This document shows, one piece after another, positions 25,188 through 36,716 of a DNA stretch of 64,000 nt (position 1 is the first letter of the stretch; each line of letters begins with the position of its first letter). The notes beneath the pieces were generated by a model. The model had not been told where the DNA came from. It saw only the letters and a program-made list of their open reading frames with translations, and searched no databases. The stretch spans positions 106,909,111 through 106,973,110 of the forward strand of contig CM061244.1 of assembly GCA_030848705.1 (NCBI GenBank), in the 5' to 3' direction. The position numbers and the translations under genes are program-made. This DNA is from Heracleum sosnowskyi. Taxonomy: Eukaryota; Streptophyta; Magnoliopsida; Apiales; Apiaceae.

Positions 25188-26830
25188 TCTAGATCGTTCA
25201 ATCAAAAACTACAATTATACCTTTAGAGCTATTAAAATCTTCACTACCTCCAAATCTACTCCTAGTAAGAAAAAAATCAAAAAATATGAACAAACATCTT
25301 TTTTGTTGCTGGGAGAATTTTTTAATAATAATGATCTCTTTTTGTCAAAAAAAAACAACAACAACAACCTCTTCCTTTTAAAAAAATAATAATTTAACGA
25401 CCTTTTCTCAATTTTCTTATTCTTGTATGACTTTTGTTATAGATGCACCGACTTATTGAATTTTGTTAAAAATGCACACACTAAATAAATTCTTCAGTCG
25501 AATAAATCTTAACATGATATTTTCGAAATACATACACTATAAATTTCTTAATATACAATTTTATCTTTGAATTTTCGTGTATGAATTACAGAAAATATTT
25601 TACTAAAATATATAATCTTTTCTCATATAAATTACAGCAATAACTATCTAAACGTTAAAAAACAATGATACAATTTGTTTTTGAAGACACGATGAATTCT
25701 CCACTTTCGAGTTATCTTGTATACAGGCGTATCAACTTTTAACTGTAAATTCAAAACTAATAACGTACACACATAAACATATAAATCAATTCACAACTAA
25801 TATACATGAAAATCACCTTGTCTGGCCTATTATTTTAACTGATTAACTGATGAATCCCCTCCTTATTAATTCAATTCATGTCTTAACTCAATGAACACTA
25901 ATAGCAAATAACTTGTCTAGTCAAAGATGCATTAGGATACAAACAAACGTAATAAGATAAATAACATAAAGGAAAAAGTCTCATACTCATGTACTCATAT
26001 ACACACTTTTAACATGAACAAACAAAAAAGTAAAGAAGAACAATGTTGACAGAAATTGCAGTAGACAATTAACAGAGGGTGTATATTTATTCTATTAATT
26101 AGTTGTTTGTATGAAAGTATTAAAGGTAATTAATTATTTACCAAGTAATTACTTAATTTCTTATGCAAGATCGATATAAATTCTTAACTTCTTATTACCA
26201 ATACGTTCTTGTATTTTCTATTATATTACATTAAAAAATATAGTTTAGGAGAACAGAATGTTAAGATATTTGAAAATAAATATTACGAGAATATCTAGAT
26301 AATAATAAAGGGAAGTTCAAAATAATGTAAAGTAATACACTTTTTTTTTAATTTAGATATTTGAAGGTAATTAATTATTTACCAAGTAATTACTTAATTT
26401 ATTATGCAAGATCGATCTAAATTCTTAACTTATTATTTACCAATACGTTCTTGTATTTTCTATTATATTACATTAAAAAATATAGTTTAGGAGAACAGAA
26501 TGTTAAGATATTTGAAAATAAATATTACGAGAATATCTAGATAATAATAAAGGGAAGTTCAAAATAATGTAAAGTATACATTTTTTTTTAATTTAGATAT
26601 TTGAAGGCAAGAATATTATAATTGAATATTTAGTTTCCTCCATTTGTAATATTTAGTTTCCTCCATTAGTAAAGATCTATTATATATTTACTTTCTCCAT
26701 TAGTATAGATTTTAAATGCAAGAATATTATATTTACTTTCCTCCATTAGTAAAGATTTTAAATGCAAGAATATTGAAATTGTATATTTAGTTTCCTCCAT
26801 CAGTAAATATTTAAAATAAAATTCCTCTTT
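25028..26830 (-). mobile_element. Helitron fragment in reverse orientation inside the CACTA element
   Basis: After host A25027 the sequence reads CTAGTTTACTAAGCCGCGCT, the exact reverse of the 3' end of the outer Helitron at 11060-11080. Homology to 8203-11080 continues through the TA microsatellite and the TACTAATGGAGGAAA-type repeats. It fades at about 26830 without reaching a TCAATA...TATATAAAGG 5' end, so the 5' end is truncated. The 3' border is sharp. Confidence 0.8.
26130..26605. repeat. Recent tandem duplication, about 237 bp x 2
   Basis: The block starting TTAATTATTTACCAAGTAAT and ending at TTTAGATATTTGAAGG occurs twice in a row with only a few differences. It lies within the reverse Helitron fragment. 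Confidence 0.85.
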
Positions 26831-27238
26831 TCTAACAACCCTATGAGTAATTTTATTTAATAAAATCAAATAACAATATTATAACTACTAATAAATAACT
26901 ATTTACCTTTTTCGGCCCAAAGACATTACTTTTTCTACTTTTCCTAACTAAAACCTCTAATTTTCCAAAACTATCAAAGGAGTTCCATTTAATAAATAAA
27001 ATAATAATATTATAATTACTAATAACTAACTAATTAACTTTTCCAGCTAAAACACATTACCGGTTATATATTTAGTAACTGAAGTAACCCATCTTATAAA
27101 AATAACACGGACACCTATTTTATACTATATTCTAACTTAAACAACTTATTTTCTAAAAATAACACGGGCAACATATATATAAAAAAGTAATATAATTTTA
27201 TATAATTATTAATAAATAACTAACTGTCGGCATATTAA
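26831..27238 (+). mobile_element. Decayed Helitron-like sequence related to 2429-3424
   Basis: Phrases such as TAACTAAAACCTCTAATTTT (about 26945) match the reverse complement of the interior of the Helitron at 2429-3424. Neither terminus is present. It may be the body of a second, truncated Helitron next to the first. Confidence 0.4.
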
Positions 27239-27414
27239 GTTGGATAGATATATTAGAAGCCGTTTAATTTAATTAATGAATTTTTTTTGTATATCTTTTA
27301 AAAAATTTAATAAAAATAATGATTAAGTTGGATAGATATATTAGAGACTGTTTAATTTAATTAATGAATTTTTTTTTAATATCTTTTAATAAATTTAATA
27401 AAAATAATGATAGG
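27239..27414. repeat. 88-bp tandem duplication
   Basis: Two adjacent copies begin GTTGGATAGATATATTAGA and differ at a few positions. Confidence 0.85.
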
Positions 27415-28601
27415 AAAAGTGAACTTAAAATTTTATATCTAAATTATTCTTAAAATTTTCTAGTAAGAGAACAAATTTACTCTTAAAATTTTGAAGTGTA
27501 TTCAAGTACTAACTGCTAAGTTGATAATAGACCCACTGAATGCTCTCTCCTTGTTATAAAAAGAAAAACAGATTCTTGCATTAAGCTAAAAATACTGGAG
27601 TAACCAACAAATCATGAAACTAGAAAAAGTTTGAATGTCTTGCAAACAAACATATTCTGGCCAGACTAAAAACAGACATAACTCCATCACATTCAACTTG
27701 GAGTAAAGACAACAAAAGAAATGCAGTTTTTTTTAAATCCGTTGGTCCATTGTCCACCTTTTTTTGTTTGCTTTTCTAGAGTCTATCATAAATATCAGAA
27801 TAATATCCACCAAGCATATGACATACTTGGCCCGGGATCGATCAGCAACTTAAATATTTTTTTCCCCTGGAGTACCCTGGAATTCAAGTATTCAACCACT
27901 GACTCCAACTACATATGCTCCTGATCACCTGAGGAAGGAACTCCACTTCAACGAAAACTTTCTGCTCAGCTAGTTTCTACCATAAAATCTGAACAAAAAT
28001 TGGGCCAAGAACATGATAATCCCATCCTGTTACTAAGCTACGTACTTCAGAAAAACAGAATGAATTTGTCCCTCAATTTATATCCAGCCACCAATTACCT
28101 TTGGCCTTAACAGAAAAAAGAACAGACACAAAAATCCTTAACACAAAAATTTGCAGGTGTCATCTATTTAATGTGCAGCAAAAAAATCCTTAAAAATATC
28201 TGCAGAATGCCTAGTAAACTTAAATTTGCAACCACTATCATTGAACAAATCCCCAGTCCACTAAAAAATTATAAATCCCAGCTGCAAATAATCTCCCGGA
28301 TCCTACACAATTCTGCAGAAATATACTACCTCAAAAATCTGCAGCTTTTCATAGCACTTAATGATTCTGATACTAAGGTTATTCCAAAAAATATCATAGC
28401 AAAAGGAGTGAAATCATATAAAAAAGTAAGATATCAAAATGATGCTTGCCAACGATCTAAAATATCAAAAAATACTAAAATCTGAGAACAACACTAATGT
28501 AAACTTGTAGCAATTAAACAATAATGTCAACCGCAACAGCTACTTGAATATAATCAGCAAAACAGACAAATACCAGCAGACCTACATTTGCATCTAGACA
28601 A
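27415..28601. other. CACTA internal sequence, downstream of the transposase gene
   Basis: No gene supported. It follows the stop codon of the minus-strand transposase gene and probably includes its 3' untranslated region. A forward ORF at 28171-28485 has no recognisable features. Confidence 0.45.
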
Positions 28602-31450
28602 CTATGATGAATCTTCATCACTTTCACCAAACTCATCAGTACTGGAATCAGCATTCTGGTTGTTAGCAGCATTTTCTTCTTCATTCTCATTGTTAGCAGC
28701 AGTTTCTTCTTCATTCTCATTGTCAGTTGCATTTTCTTCTTCATTTTCAGACACATTCCTATCGATGAAAAAATTTGATGGATTGTCAATATTTATTGGT
28801 TCAACATGGGACGTTGATGCATTTGACACCTCTTCCTGAAAAGCATCATCCATAGATGATGTAGTTTCATCAAGAGGGAGGGGTTTAGTTGTGACCACTG
28901 TGTACCACTGAGAATTTGGATTAGTAATGTTTGGAGCATAATAAACTTGTACGGCTTGGCTAGCTAACACGAACACGTCTTCTGCATTTAGCTGCGACTT
29001 GACATTTACAATGGTCATCCTGTGTTTATCTACTTTTACGTTCTTTGTACTATCAAACCAGTGACATTTGAATAGCATAATGTTGTGACCATTGCGATAA
29101 GTGAGTTTCACTACTTCTTCCAACTTCCCGTAATAGTTGCCACACACTTCATTGTAACAAGTACCTACAATATATACAAGTACATATTTTAGTCCCAGAA
29201 AGAAAATGGATTTTTTATTGTAACAAAACAAATTAAGTTGCTAAGTTAATACCAATGACACATATGCCCGAATTTGAAGAAGTAAGCTGATTAGTGTCAG
29301 CACAGAGAAATTTGTAGCCGTTACAATAACAACCTCGATAAGATTGCACAATTGGAACTGGACCTTGAATTATGTCCTTGAATTTGTCATCAAGTTCTTT
29401 ATTTGTTTTCACCTAAATGCATTATTAAGAAAATGTCCATCAGTAAAAAGTTAGAAAAGTGAAATAAAGTATGATAAACAAAATTACAGACACATACTCT
29501 TTCCTGAAACCAATGAATAAATTTTTCCTTCGCGTACGTTTCAAAGATGGATGGGTCTAAATGTGGCTTTTTCGTGTACACTAAATCTTCGAATTCTCTG
29601 AAATTAGCAAAGCAAAATGGTAAAATGATTAAACTCCACAATTAATTATATCAAAATTGTATACATATTTAAAATCTTACTCTAAGTATTCTGCAACTTC
29701 TGGCAAATTGATCAAGACATAATATGTCACAATCTCAAATTCGTTCTCAGTCAAGGCCCTTTTTTTCTCAGCTCCAACAGTACTCGTTGTCAAAGACATT
29801 CTTTTCAGTATGCATAACATCTAAACAATGCCGAAGACGAAGTACCTCCCAGTAAGGAAGCTCCCAAAACATAGACATGTGAGTCCAATTATGTGTTACC
29901 CCAAAACCAGCAGGTTTGCGCCAAGCTTTTTTCCCGTGTGGAAAGAACTTAACACGTTGACAATGTCTCTTCATCACCTGACCCGAGTATCGAGTTTTAA
30001 CTGATCTCGTCTCCCTAGAACCATATTTACTATTCTTTCTCAAAGGATCTCCAGGCTCTAAAAAAACTCGAGACGTGCCAAAATAACTAGGCTTTCCTCC
30101 GTACTTGAGTTGAAACCCTTTTATATCCCCAACGCATACCGGACAAGACATCTTACCATGTGTTGACCACCCACTAACCATGCCATACGCCGGAAAGTCA
30201 CTAATAGTCCATAATAGTGCAGCCTTCATCACAAAATTAGAGTGCGATGCTTTGTCAAATACTGTTACCCCCGTATTCCATAAATCTTTTAATTCATCAA
30301 TTAATGGTCGGAGATAGACATTGAGATCTTTTGTCGGATCCTTATCCCCTGGAATGATAAGAGGCATAAATATAAATGGATCTTTCATGCACATAGATGG
30401 TGGAAGGTTGTACACAACAACAAATACGGGCCAAACACTGTACTTCTTTGAGTACTTATTATGAAACGGTTCAAATCCATCAGTTGCAAGTCCCAACCTC
30501 ACATTACGAACCTCTTTCGCAAATGAAGGAAATGCTCTATCAAACGCTTTCCATTCATCTCCGTCAGCTGGATGTGTTAACTGACCCTCAACCACATCTC
30601 TATTTTTATGCCACCTCATATATTGTGCTGTGTGTTTTGACATGTACAACCGCTTTAGTCTTGGAGTAAGAGGAAAATACCGTAAGATTTTTTTTGCTAT
30701 TGGCTTCTTTTTTTCAACTTTCATCTTTTTATATCGGTCTGCCCCACAAATATCGCACTTCAACTTGTCAGCGTCTGTCTTATAAAATAACATACAGTCA
30801 TTCTCGCAAGCATCAATCTTCTCATACCCCATATTTAGCCCACTAACCATATTTTTAACTTCGCTGTATTTTTCTGGCAATGTATGTTTTTCAGGCAAAA
30901 CAGATCCAATCAGCTCAAGTAACTCGTCAAACCCCTTTTGACTACAATGATGTCTATTCTTAAAGTGCAGCAACTTCATAACAAATGACAATTTTGTATG
31001 CTTTTCATGATTCGGAGATAGAGGTACCGAAGCCTGATTTAAAAATTTATAGAATTGAGATGCTTCTTCATTCGGTTCTTCTTCCATATCTTCAATTTCA
31101 TTTTGTTCTCCACCAAGGTCCCTTAACATTTCGAATGCATCATACACGTCATCTTCATCATCTTGATTGGTTCTCATGGAGTAATGGTCGTGCCAATTAG
31201 ATTTTTCCCCATGATACTCCCATCTTGTATATGACTCAATGATGCCAAATCGATACAAGTGCACTTTCAACTCATCTTCGGTCCTCCATGCTGAATTTTT
31301 ACACTGAGTGCACGGACACAATATGTTTCCATCAGTATCTTTAATTCTTTGTGCAAATTCAACAAAATTGTCAACACCTCTTTTATACTCGTCCGATAAA
31401 CCACCCCTACCATCATACCTACGGCTCATCCAACTTCGATCCGATGACAT
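28602..31450 (-). pseudogene. TNP2-type CACTA transposase, internally deleted
   Basis: Cut-and-paste transposase gene of En/Spm elements. It starts at the ATG at 31450 (MSSDRSWM), just after a TTTTGTAG acceptor that implies a 5' leader intron. Exon 1 encodes the transposase-associated domain (FVEFAQR, CPCTQCKN, HLYRFGI) and the Transposase_21 core (FIFMPLIIPGDKDPTKDLNVY, TWSTHGKMSCPVC-like, ending MHTEKNVFDN). At about 29787 the family's next roughly 200-250 residues are missing: coding similarity resumes at once, shifted by one frame, at LTENEFEIVTYYVL. Further exons: to 29681, 29498-29597, 29253-29412 and 28602-29164, all GT-AG. The last exon carries the DUF4216-like C-terminal domain (GNYYGKLEEVVKL) and ends in an acidic Asn/Glu repeat. 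The deletion plus frameshift should abolish activity. Confidence 0.85.
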
Positions 31451-31540
31451 TCTACAAAACATATATACAAAATAATCACTTCTATTTTTTTTTGGCATAA
31501 CAATCACATTAATATTATGTTCAAAACAAAAGGCTGGCAA

Positions 31541-32065
31541 AGTAAATATGATAATTAATTCTTAAAAATGAATTCAACATTACAAATTTATATTATCACT
31601 ATCATTAATAGAATAAACATGTTGTATGTAATTTAATTCCAGTGTATATGATTATACATGTAAAACACATATATATTATGTCTAAAACATATTAAATAAT
31701 AACAATCATATTATGTCTAAAGCAAAAATCTTTACGTGAATATGCTAATTAAATCTTAAAAATGAATTCAAAATTACAAATTTATGTTATCATTATCTTT
31801 AAATAATCATGTTGTACGTAACACAATTTCAATGTATAGTTAAATGAAAAGACATACTTGAATTAAGAAATCTTTGATAATCTCTGATGTAAGCTACAAG
31901 ATTGACCCACAATGATAGAAATAAGGATCGGAGAAACAATTGAGCAGCTGCGTATCAGTGACAAAGAAGGGAAAAAGAAGAAGGTGAATAGAAAAAGAAG
32001 AAACAGAGCAGTCAGGAAACAAAAAAGAGGCCCAGGCAGTCGGGGAAAAACTAGCTAAAAAATTA
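31541..32065. other. CACTA sequence upstream of the transposase gene
   Basis: AT-rich, with an ATGAATTCAA..TTACAAATTTATGTTATCA-like phrase duplicated at 31568 and 31762. It probably holds the promoter, first non-coding exon and leader intron of the minus-strand transposase. No separate gene. Confidence 0.45.
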
Positions 32066-32358
32066 GGGTAAGGTTAAATGTGACGGATGACATCACTTAT
32101 AACAAACCAGTATATACAACTGATTCCGTCACACTTAAGGGTAAGGTTAAATGTGACGGATGCCATCACTTATAACAAACTAGTATATACAACTGATTCC
32201 GTCACACTTAAGGGTAAGCTTAAATGTGACGGATGCCATCACTTATAACAAACCAGTATATACAACTGATTCCGTCACACTTAAGGGTAAGGTTAAATGT
32301 GACGGATGCCATCACTTATAACAAACCAGTATATAAAACGGATTCCATCACACTTAAT
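32066..32358. repeat. 73-bp tandem repeat at the CACTA right end, 4 copies
   Basis: Units start GGGTAAGGTTAAATGTGACG at 32066, 32139, 32212 and 32285, an exact 73-base period. Each unit contains one AAATGTGACGGA and one facing TCCGTCACACTTAA, so each can form a hairpin and each carries two inverted subterminal motifs. The first three are nearly identical and the fourth is diverged at its end. More single motifs continue to 32719. Confidence 0.92.
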
Positions 32359-32722
32359 ATAAACACATACAAATGATGAATCCCGTCACATTTAATATGT
32401 ACATAAACAAGACAGAATCTGTCACATATAACATTGTCACCATATTCGTCACATTTACCGTTTAAACTAATTAGCGGGAAGACCTCCCGCCATTTTCAAA
32501 TTATAAATGTGACCGTGGTAGTCCCTTATATTCAACGATGCCCATTGACTTGTGGTTTTGGTCAGATTTTGACTTTTATGATCACAAAATCCATCATATT
32601 TATAAAATAGTCAAAGTCAAATATGTCATTCTATTATAGGTGACTGGATCCGTCAAATTTAACCGCTTCATTCTTCCGTCACATTTAGTCCGTCACACTT
32701 AAGCTTCCCTCTTGTAGTGAAT

Positions 32723-33240
32723 GTAAACAAGTGGTTAAATTCTAACACCAAACAAGCATGGTCTGATCAAATTCAAAAGCAACCAATGAGACTTATGAAA
32801 TAGATTTGTTTCTGGCATGCAAGTCAATACTTAAAAACTTAATCAACCCTCTATTCATCACAACCACACTCCAATCAACATCGACTCATCAACGGAAATA
32901 GTCAAATCCTACGGGATCATGAAATATGCATGCAACTAAAATGGACTCGCATAATAAATAAAAACTATGCAAATAGAATCCTACGACATGAACATGCAAA
33001 CTACAAATAAACTACAACTACACATGCAATATGAATCCTACATGAGACACACACTAACTAATTACCACCCCCAAACTTAACATATTCAATGTCCTCATTG
33101 AAGGTAATAAAAAAAAAAGTAGAAACATACCTAACACATGGGTTGCCTCCCACGAAGCGCTGTCGTTAATGTCATCTAATTAATCTTAAGGGCGCCACCC
33201 AATTCCAAGATAAGGTGAGGGATTTCATCACTCTTTCCTT
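32723..33240 (-). mobile_element. Athila-like element X beyond the CACTA insertion
   Basis: It continues the reverse element. 33060-33110 holds the complement of a purine tract (AAGTTTGGGGGTGG) next to CAATGAGGACATTGAA, matching the forward element at about 36893-36935. At 33135-33160 the complement of GCGCTTCGTGGGAGGCAACC is a phrase that follows pol in Athila-type elements. The gag and pol of element X are absent: sequence of the forward element begins instead. Confidence 0.6.
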
Positions 33241-33594
33241 GGCCCACAAATCACTAATTCGTTCATCTTGCATTCCCTTTCCTTAATAAAATCAATCAGA
33301 CGTTAGCCCCTAGGATATCGCGCTCAACTAGGAAGAGAATCTAGGAGGAACAAATCACTAAGTATTTTTCGGTGGTGTCTAGGACTAGCGAAAGCTTACC
33401 TGGCCTTTAGACTGGTGCCTAGAATGGTGGTTAGCCTCTTGGCAATGCTTCCTCCTGCCTGGCCAGTCACGACGAATGCTTTTTGAGCTGTTACTTTTAG
33501 TAGTATCTTATTGTTAGGAGCAAGGTCTAGATTTTTTTAGGATAAGATAGATTTTTCTTTTGATTTTCCATTTTTGGGTGTTTACTTATAGCTC

Positions 33595-36500
33595 TTGTCT
33601 TCTACGTGCTTAGTTGATTGTTTCTCTTGTATGCAAAGTACTTGGGTTCGAGATAATACATCTAGATTAGTGAGACAGTCCGACCATTCACTACCTGGAA
33701 TAGCAAGACAACTCGATTTCTCTTCACCCACTAAAATTGAGTCAAAAGAAGTAGAAGTTCCAACACCCGTCATGGTTGTCTCTCTTAAAGAACGTTGTTA
33801 CCCCGCTCGTACCGCTCAACCCTCATGCATAGTGCTACCAGCAGTAACCGCAAACAATTTTGAAATCAAACATCATAACATTAGCATGTTACCTAGGTTT
33901 GCTGGGGTAGAGGGAGAAGATCCATATCTTTTCATTCGAGAATTTGAGGAAGTGTGTGCTTTACAAAAACTTCAACAGTTAAGTGAGGATTCCATTAGGC
34001 TCAGACTCATTAACTTTGCTTTAAAAGAAGATGCTAAACAGTGGTTGTATAGTCTACCCGTTAATTCTATTTCCACATGGGAGGGATTTGTTGCTATATT
34101 TCTTAAAAAATATTTTCCCAACCATAAGGCTAACAGGCTTAGGAATGAAATCAACCAATTTTAACAAAATCCAAATGAGCCTTTTTGGAAATATTTTGAT
34201 AGATTTCAAAAGTTGTTGTCTAAGTGTCCTCAACATGGTATAGAAAAATGGAGACTTTGTAAAATTCTCTATGAAGCCTTAGATAGTCAAACCACTGCCT
34301 TGTTAGAGTCTATGTGTAATGGTAGGTTTATGGATAAAACTGATGAAGAAGCTTGGCAATTTTTTGAAGAGTTAGCTGAAAGAACAATGTTGTGGGAGTC
34401 AACTAGGGAACCCAGTCAGGAAACTGAAAAATCTAAGGGCGTACACATAGTTGGTAATTCTATTGCAACCGAAGCTAAGTTAGCTACACTCACTAGACGT
34501 CTAGAAGCCTTAGAAACCAACAAGGTGTCCTCACAAGTGTTTCTGTGTGCAAACTGTAATTCTCCCACTCATTTGATAGAAAATTGTCCTGAAATTGAAC
34601 AAGCCAATGCCATGTTTCAATCTAGAGTTAGGAATGATCCCTATTCATCCACATACAATCCTGGTTGGAAAAATCATCCAAATTTCTCATGGAACCAAGG
34701 TCAATACAATCAGTATAACCAAAATTCTCAACCTGCTTTTCAAAAGCCCAATCCTGGTCCATACCCAACTCATATCCTCCACAAAATCTTGGTCAATATC
34801 CAAATTCAGTCCCTTTGAATCCTCCTGGTTTTGCAGAATCTGATAAGAGATTTACTTCCATTGAAAAGAGTTTGGAGGCATTAATCAAATCTCAACAAAA
34901 TTTCATGAACACTATGACCCAAGATAGGCAATTGCTAAATTCGAACGCTCAAGCCATATCTAAGCTAGAGGTCCAAGTTAGTCAATTGGCAAACACCATC
35001 AGTGAGAGAGAGAGAAATCGATTTCCTAGTCAACCCGAGATTAATCCTAAATTTCATCCAAATCAAAAGTCTCATGAAAATGTGAATTCTGTTATCTCTC
35101 TAAGGTATGGTAATCAATTCAATAATCATGCTGGTGTCAATACTCAAGCAGAAGATAAGCTTAGATCTGAACCAAATCCGTTACTCTTGAATCCTAGTCT
35201 TAAACAATCTTTCAATCCCAAGAGTTCTGAAGAAGTTGAATCTAATGAGTCATCACCCTCCGATGAACCACCTTCAAAACCCCAATCTGATGTGTCTATT
35301 GAAAAAGTCTTTAAGCCAAAAGCCCCGTTTCCTCACAGACTTACTTCAAACAAACAATCTGCTCAATTAGATAAGATTTTGGAAGTCTTCAAGCAAGTCA
35401 AGATTAACATTCCTCTTTTAGATGCAATTCAACAAGTTCCCTCTTATGCTAAGTGTCTAAAAGATTTGTGTACTCATAAAAGAACAACTCATGTTCCTAA
35501 GAAAGCTTTCCTAACATCTAATGTTAGCTCTATCTTGTCAAATCAAATCCCTTTGAAGTATAAGGATCCTGGTTGTCCTACCATTTCTTGTGTCATTGGT
35601 AATACTTTCATTGATAAAGCTTTACTCGATCTAGGAGCTAGTGTGAATCTTCTTCCATTATCTGTCTATCAAGACCTGGGTTTAGGTGAACTTAAAGAGA
35701 CTACTATCACTCTTCAGTTAGCTGACCGTTCTGTCAAAATTCCTAAGGGTATGGTGGAAGATGTGTTGATTAAGGTTGGTGATTTTGTCTTCCCTGTCGA
35801 TTTCATTGTTCTAGAAACCGAACCTGTCCAAAATCTCAAAAATCAAATTCCCATCATTCTAGGAAGACCTTTTCTTGCCACCTCTAATGCTTTGATCAAC
35901 TGTAGGAATGGTTCGATGAAACTCACATTTGGAAACATGCAAATTGATCTCAACATTTTCAATGTAGGAAATCAACCCAATGAGCTTTTTGACCAACCCA
36001 TAGAAATTAACATGATTGATGAGTTAGTTGATAATGAAATCATGAATGTTGATGATGTTCTTAACTTTTGTCAAAACTACTTTGGTCAAGATTGGGATGA
36101 TACTGGTCATAAAAATGAGGTTAATGAAATGTTAGAGTCCACCATTCCTAGTTCCAATCGAGAGTTAGAACCTTTTCCTTTGCCGCTTTATGAAGCTAAT
36201 GAATCAGTTGAGACAAGTCCACCAGAATTAGAACTTAAACCTCTTCCCGAAACTCCTACTTATATGTTTCTAGGTCCTTCTTCTGAGTCTCTTCCATTCA
36301 TTCTTGAGGATAGTGCAATTGTGTCTTTTCTTAAGAAAGATATTTTGTTGGAGTATGAGAGCACTAAAGAACTTCATGAATTTTTTAAGTCTTATGTTGG
36401 TGAGCCACCCCCACTTGATTATAATATATTTTTTTCCACTCTTGATCACTCTTTGGTAGTTAATAATGAAACTCATCATGTTGTTATCTCTAGTGACATA

Positions 36501-36716
36501 GTTCATAACCAAAAATTTCAAGTAATTAATCTGCTTAAACAACATAAAGAAGCGTATAATTGGTCTATGAATGATGTTAGTGGTATGAGTTTTATTCTGG
36601 TTCAAGATCATCTTTCTCTAGTGGATAATTTCCAAAAAGGCTCATTTGTGGATGAGTTTCACATGTTTGATGATTCTGTTAAGAAGGTAGTTTTTCCTCG
36701 ATCTGGTATTGGTTAG
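33595..36716 (+). pseudogene. Athila-type gag-protease, broken by a stop and a frameshift
   Basis: Structural protein and aspartic protease of the element. The gag domain (LPRFAGVEGEDPYLFIREFE, then KQWLYSLP and FLKKYFPNHK) is cut by an in-frame TAA at 34162-34164. The same frame resumes with WKYFDRFQKLLSKCPQHG and runs to 34818. A CCHC-like cluster (CANCNSPTHLIENCP) lies near 34550. A one-base shift near 34769 moves the reading frame to that of 34815-36716. There the protease has the Athila-style active site LLDLGASVNLLP (about 35620) and the flap-end motif PIILGRPFLATS (about 35850). After it comes a linker ending NLLKQHKEAYNWSMNDVSG, which normally leads into reverse transcriptase; here the ORF simply stops. 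Confidence 0.8.

Larger units (their letters stand above)
20566..32719 (-). mobile_element. CACTA (En/Spm) transposon, 12.15 kb
   Basis: It starts CACTACAAGG and ends CCTCTTGTAGTG, with 3-bp target duplication AAT at 20563-20565 and 32720-32722. Both ends are loaded with subterminal AAATGTGACGG / CCGTCACATTT repeats, the presumed binding sites for the accessory protein. Two genes on the minus strand follow the usual En/Spm plan: a TNP2-type transposase (28602-31450, damaged) and an accessory gene (21405-24650, apparently intact). A Helitron fragment (25028 to about 26830) and other repeats fill the space between the genes. It interrupts the reverse Athila-like element. Confidence 0.93.

Noticed and set aside
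28171..28485. 104-residue plus-strand ORF in the CACTA element
   Set aside because: No domain or motif, opposite to both CACTA genes and in their non-coding space.
32066..32358. Regular 73-bp repeats as a CRISPR-like array
   Set aside because: The whole unit repeats with no variable spacers, and it lies at the end of a plant CACTA transposon.
35000..36716. Endogenous pararetrovirus as the source of the gag-protease ORF
   Set aside because: The DLGASVNLLP protease, the 3' region shared with element X and the LTR with purine tract fit an Athila-like retrotransposon. No movement-protein or coat motif is visible.
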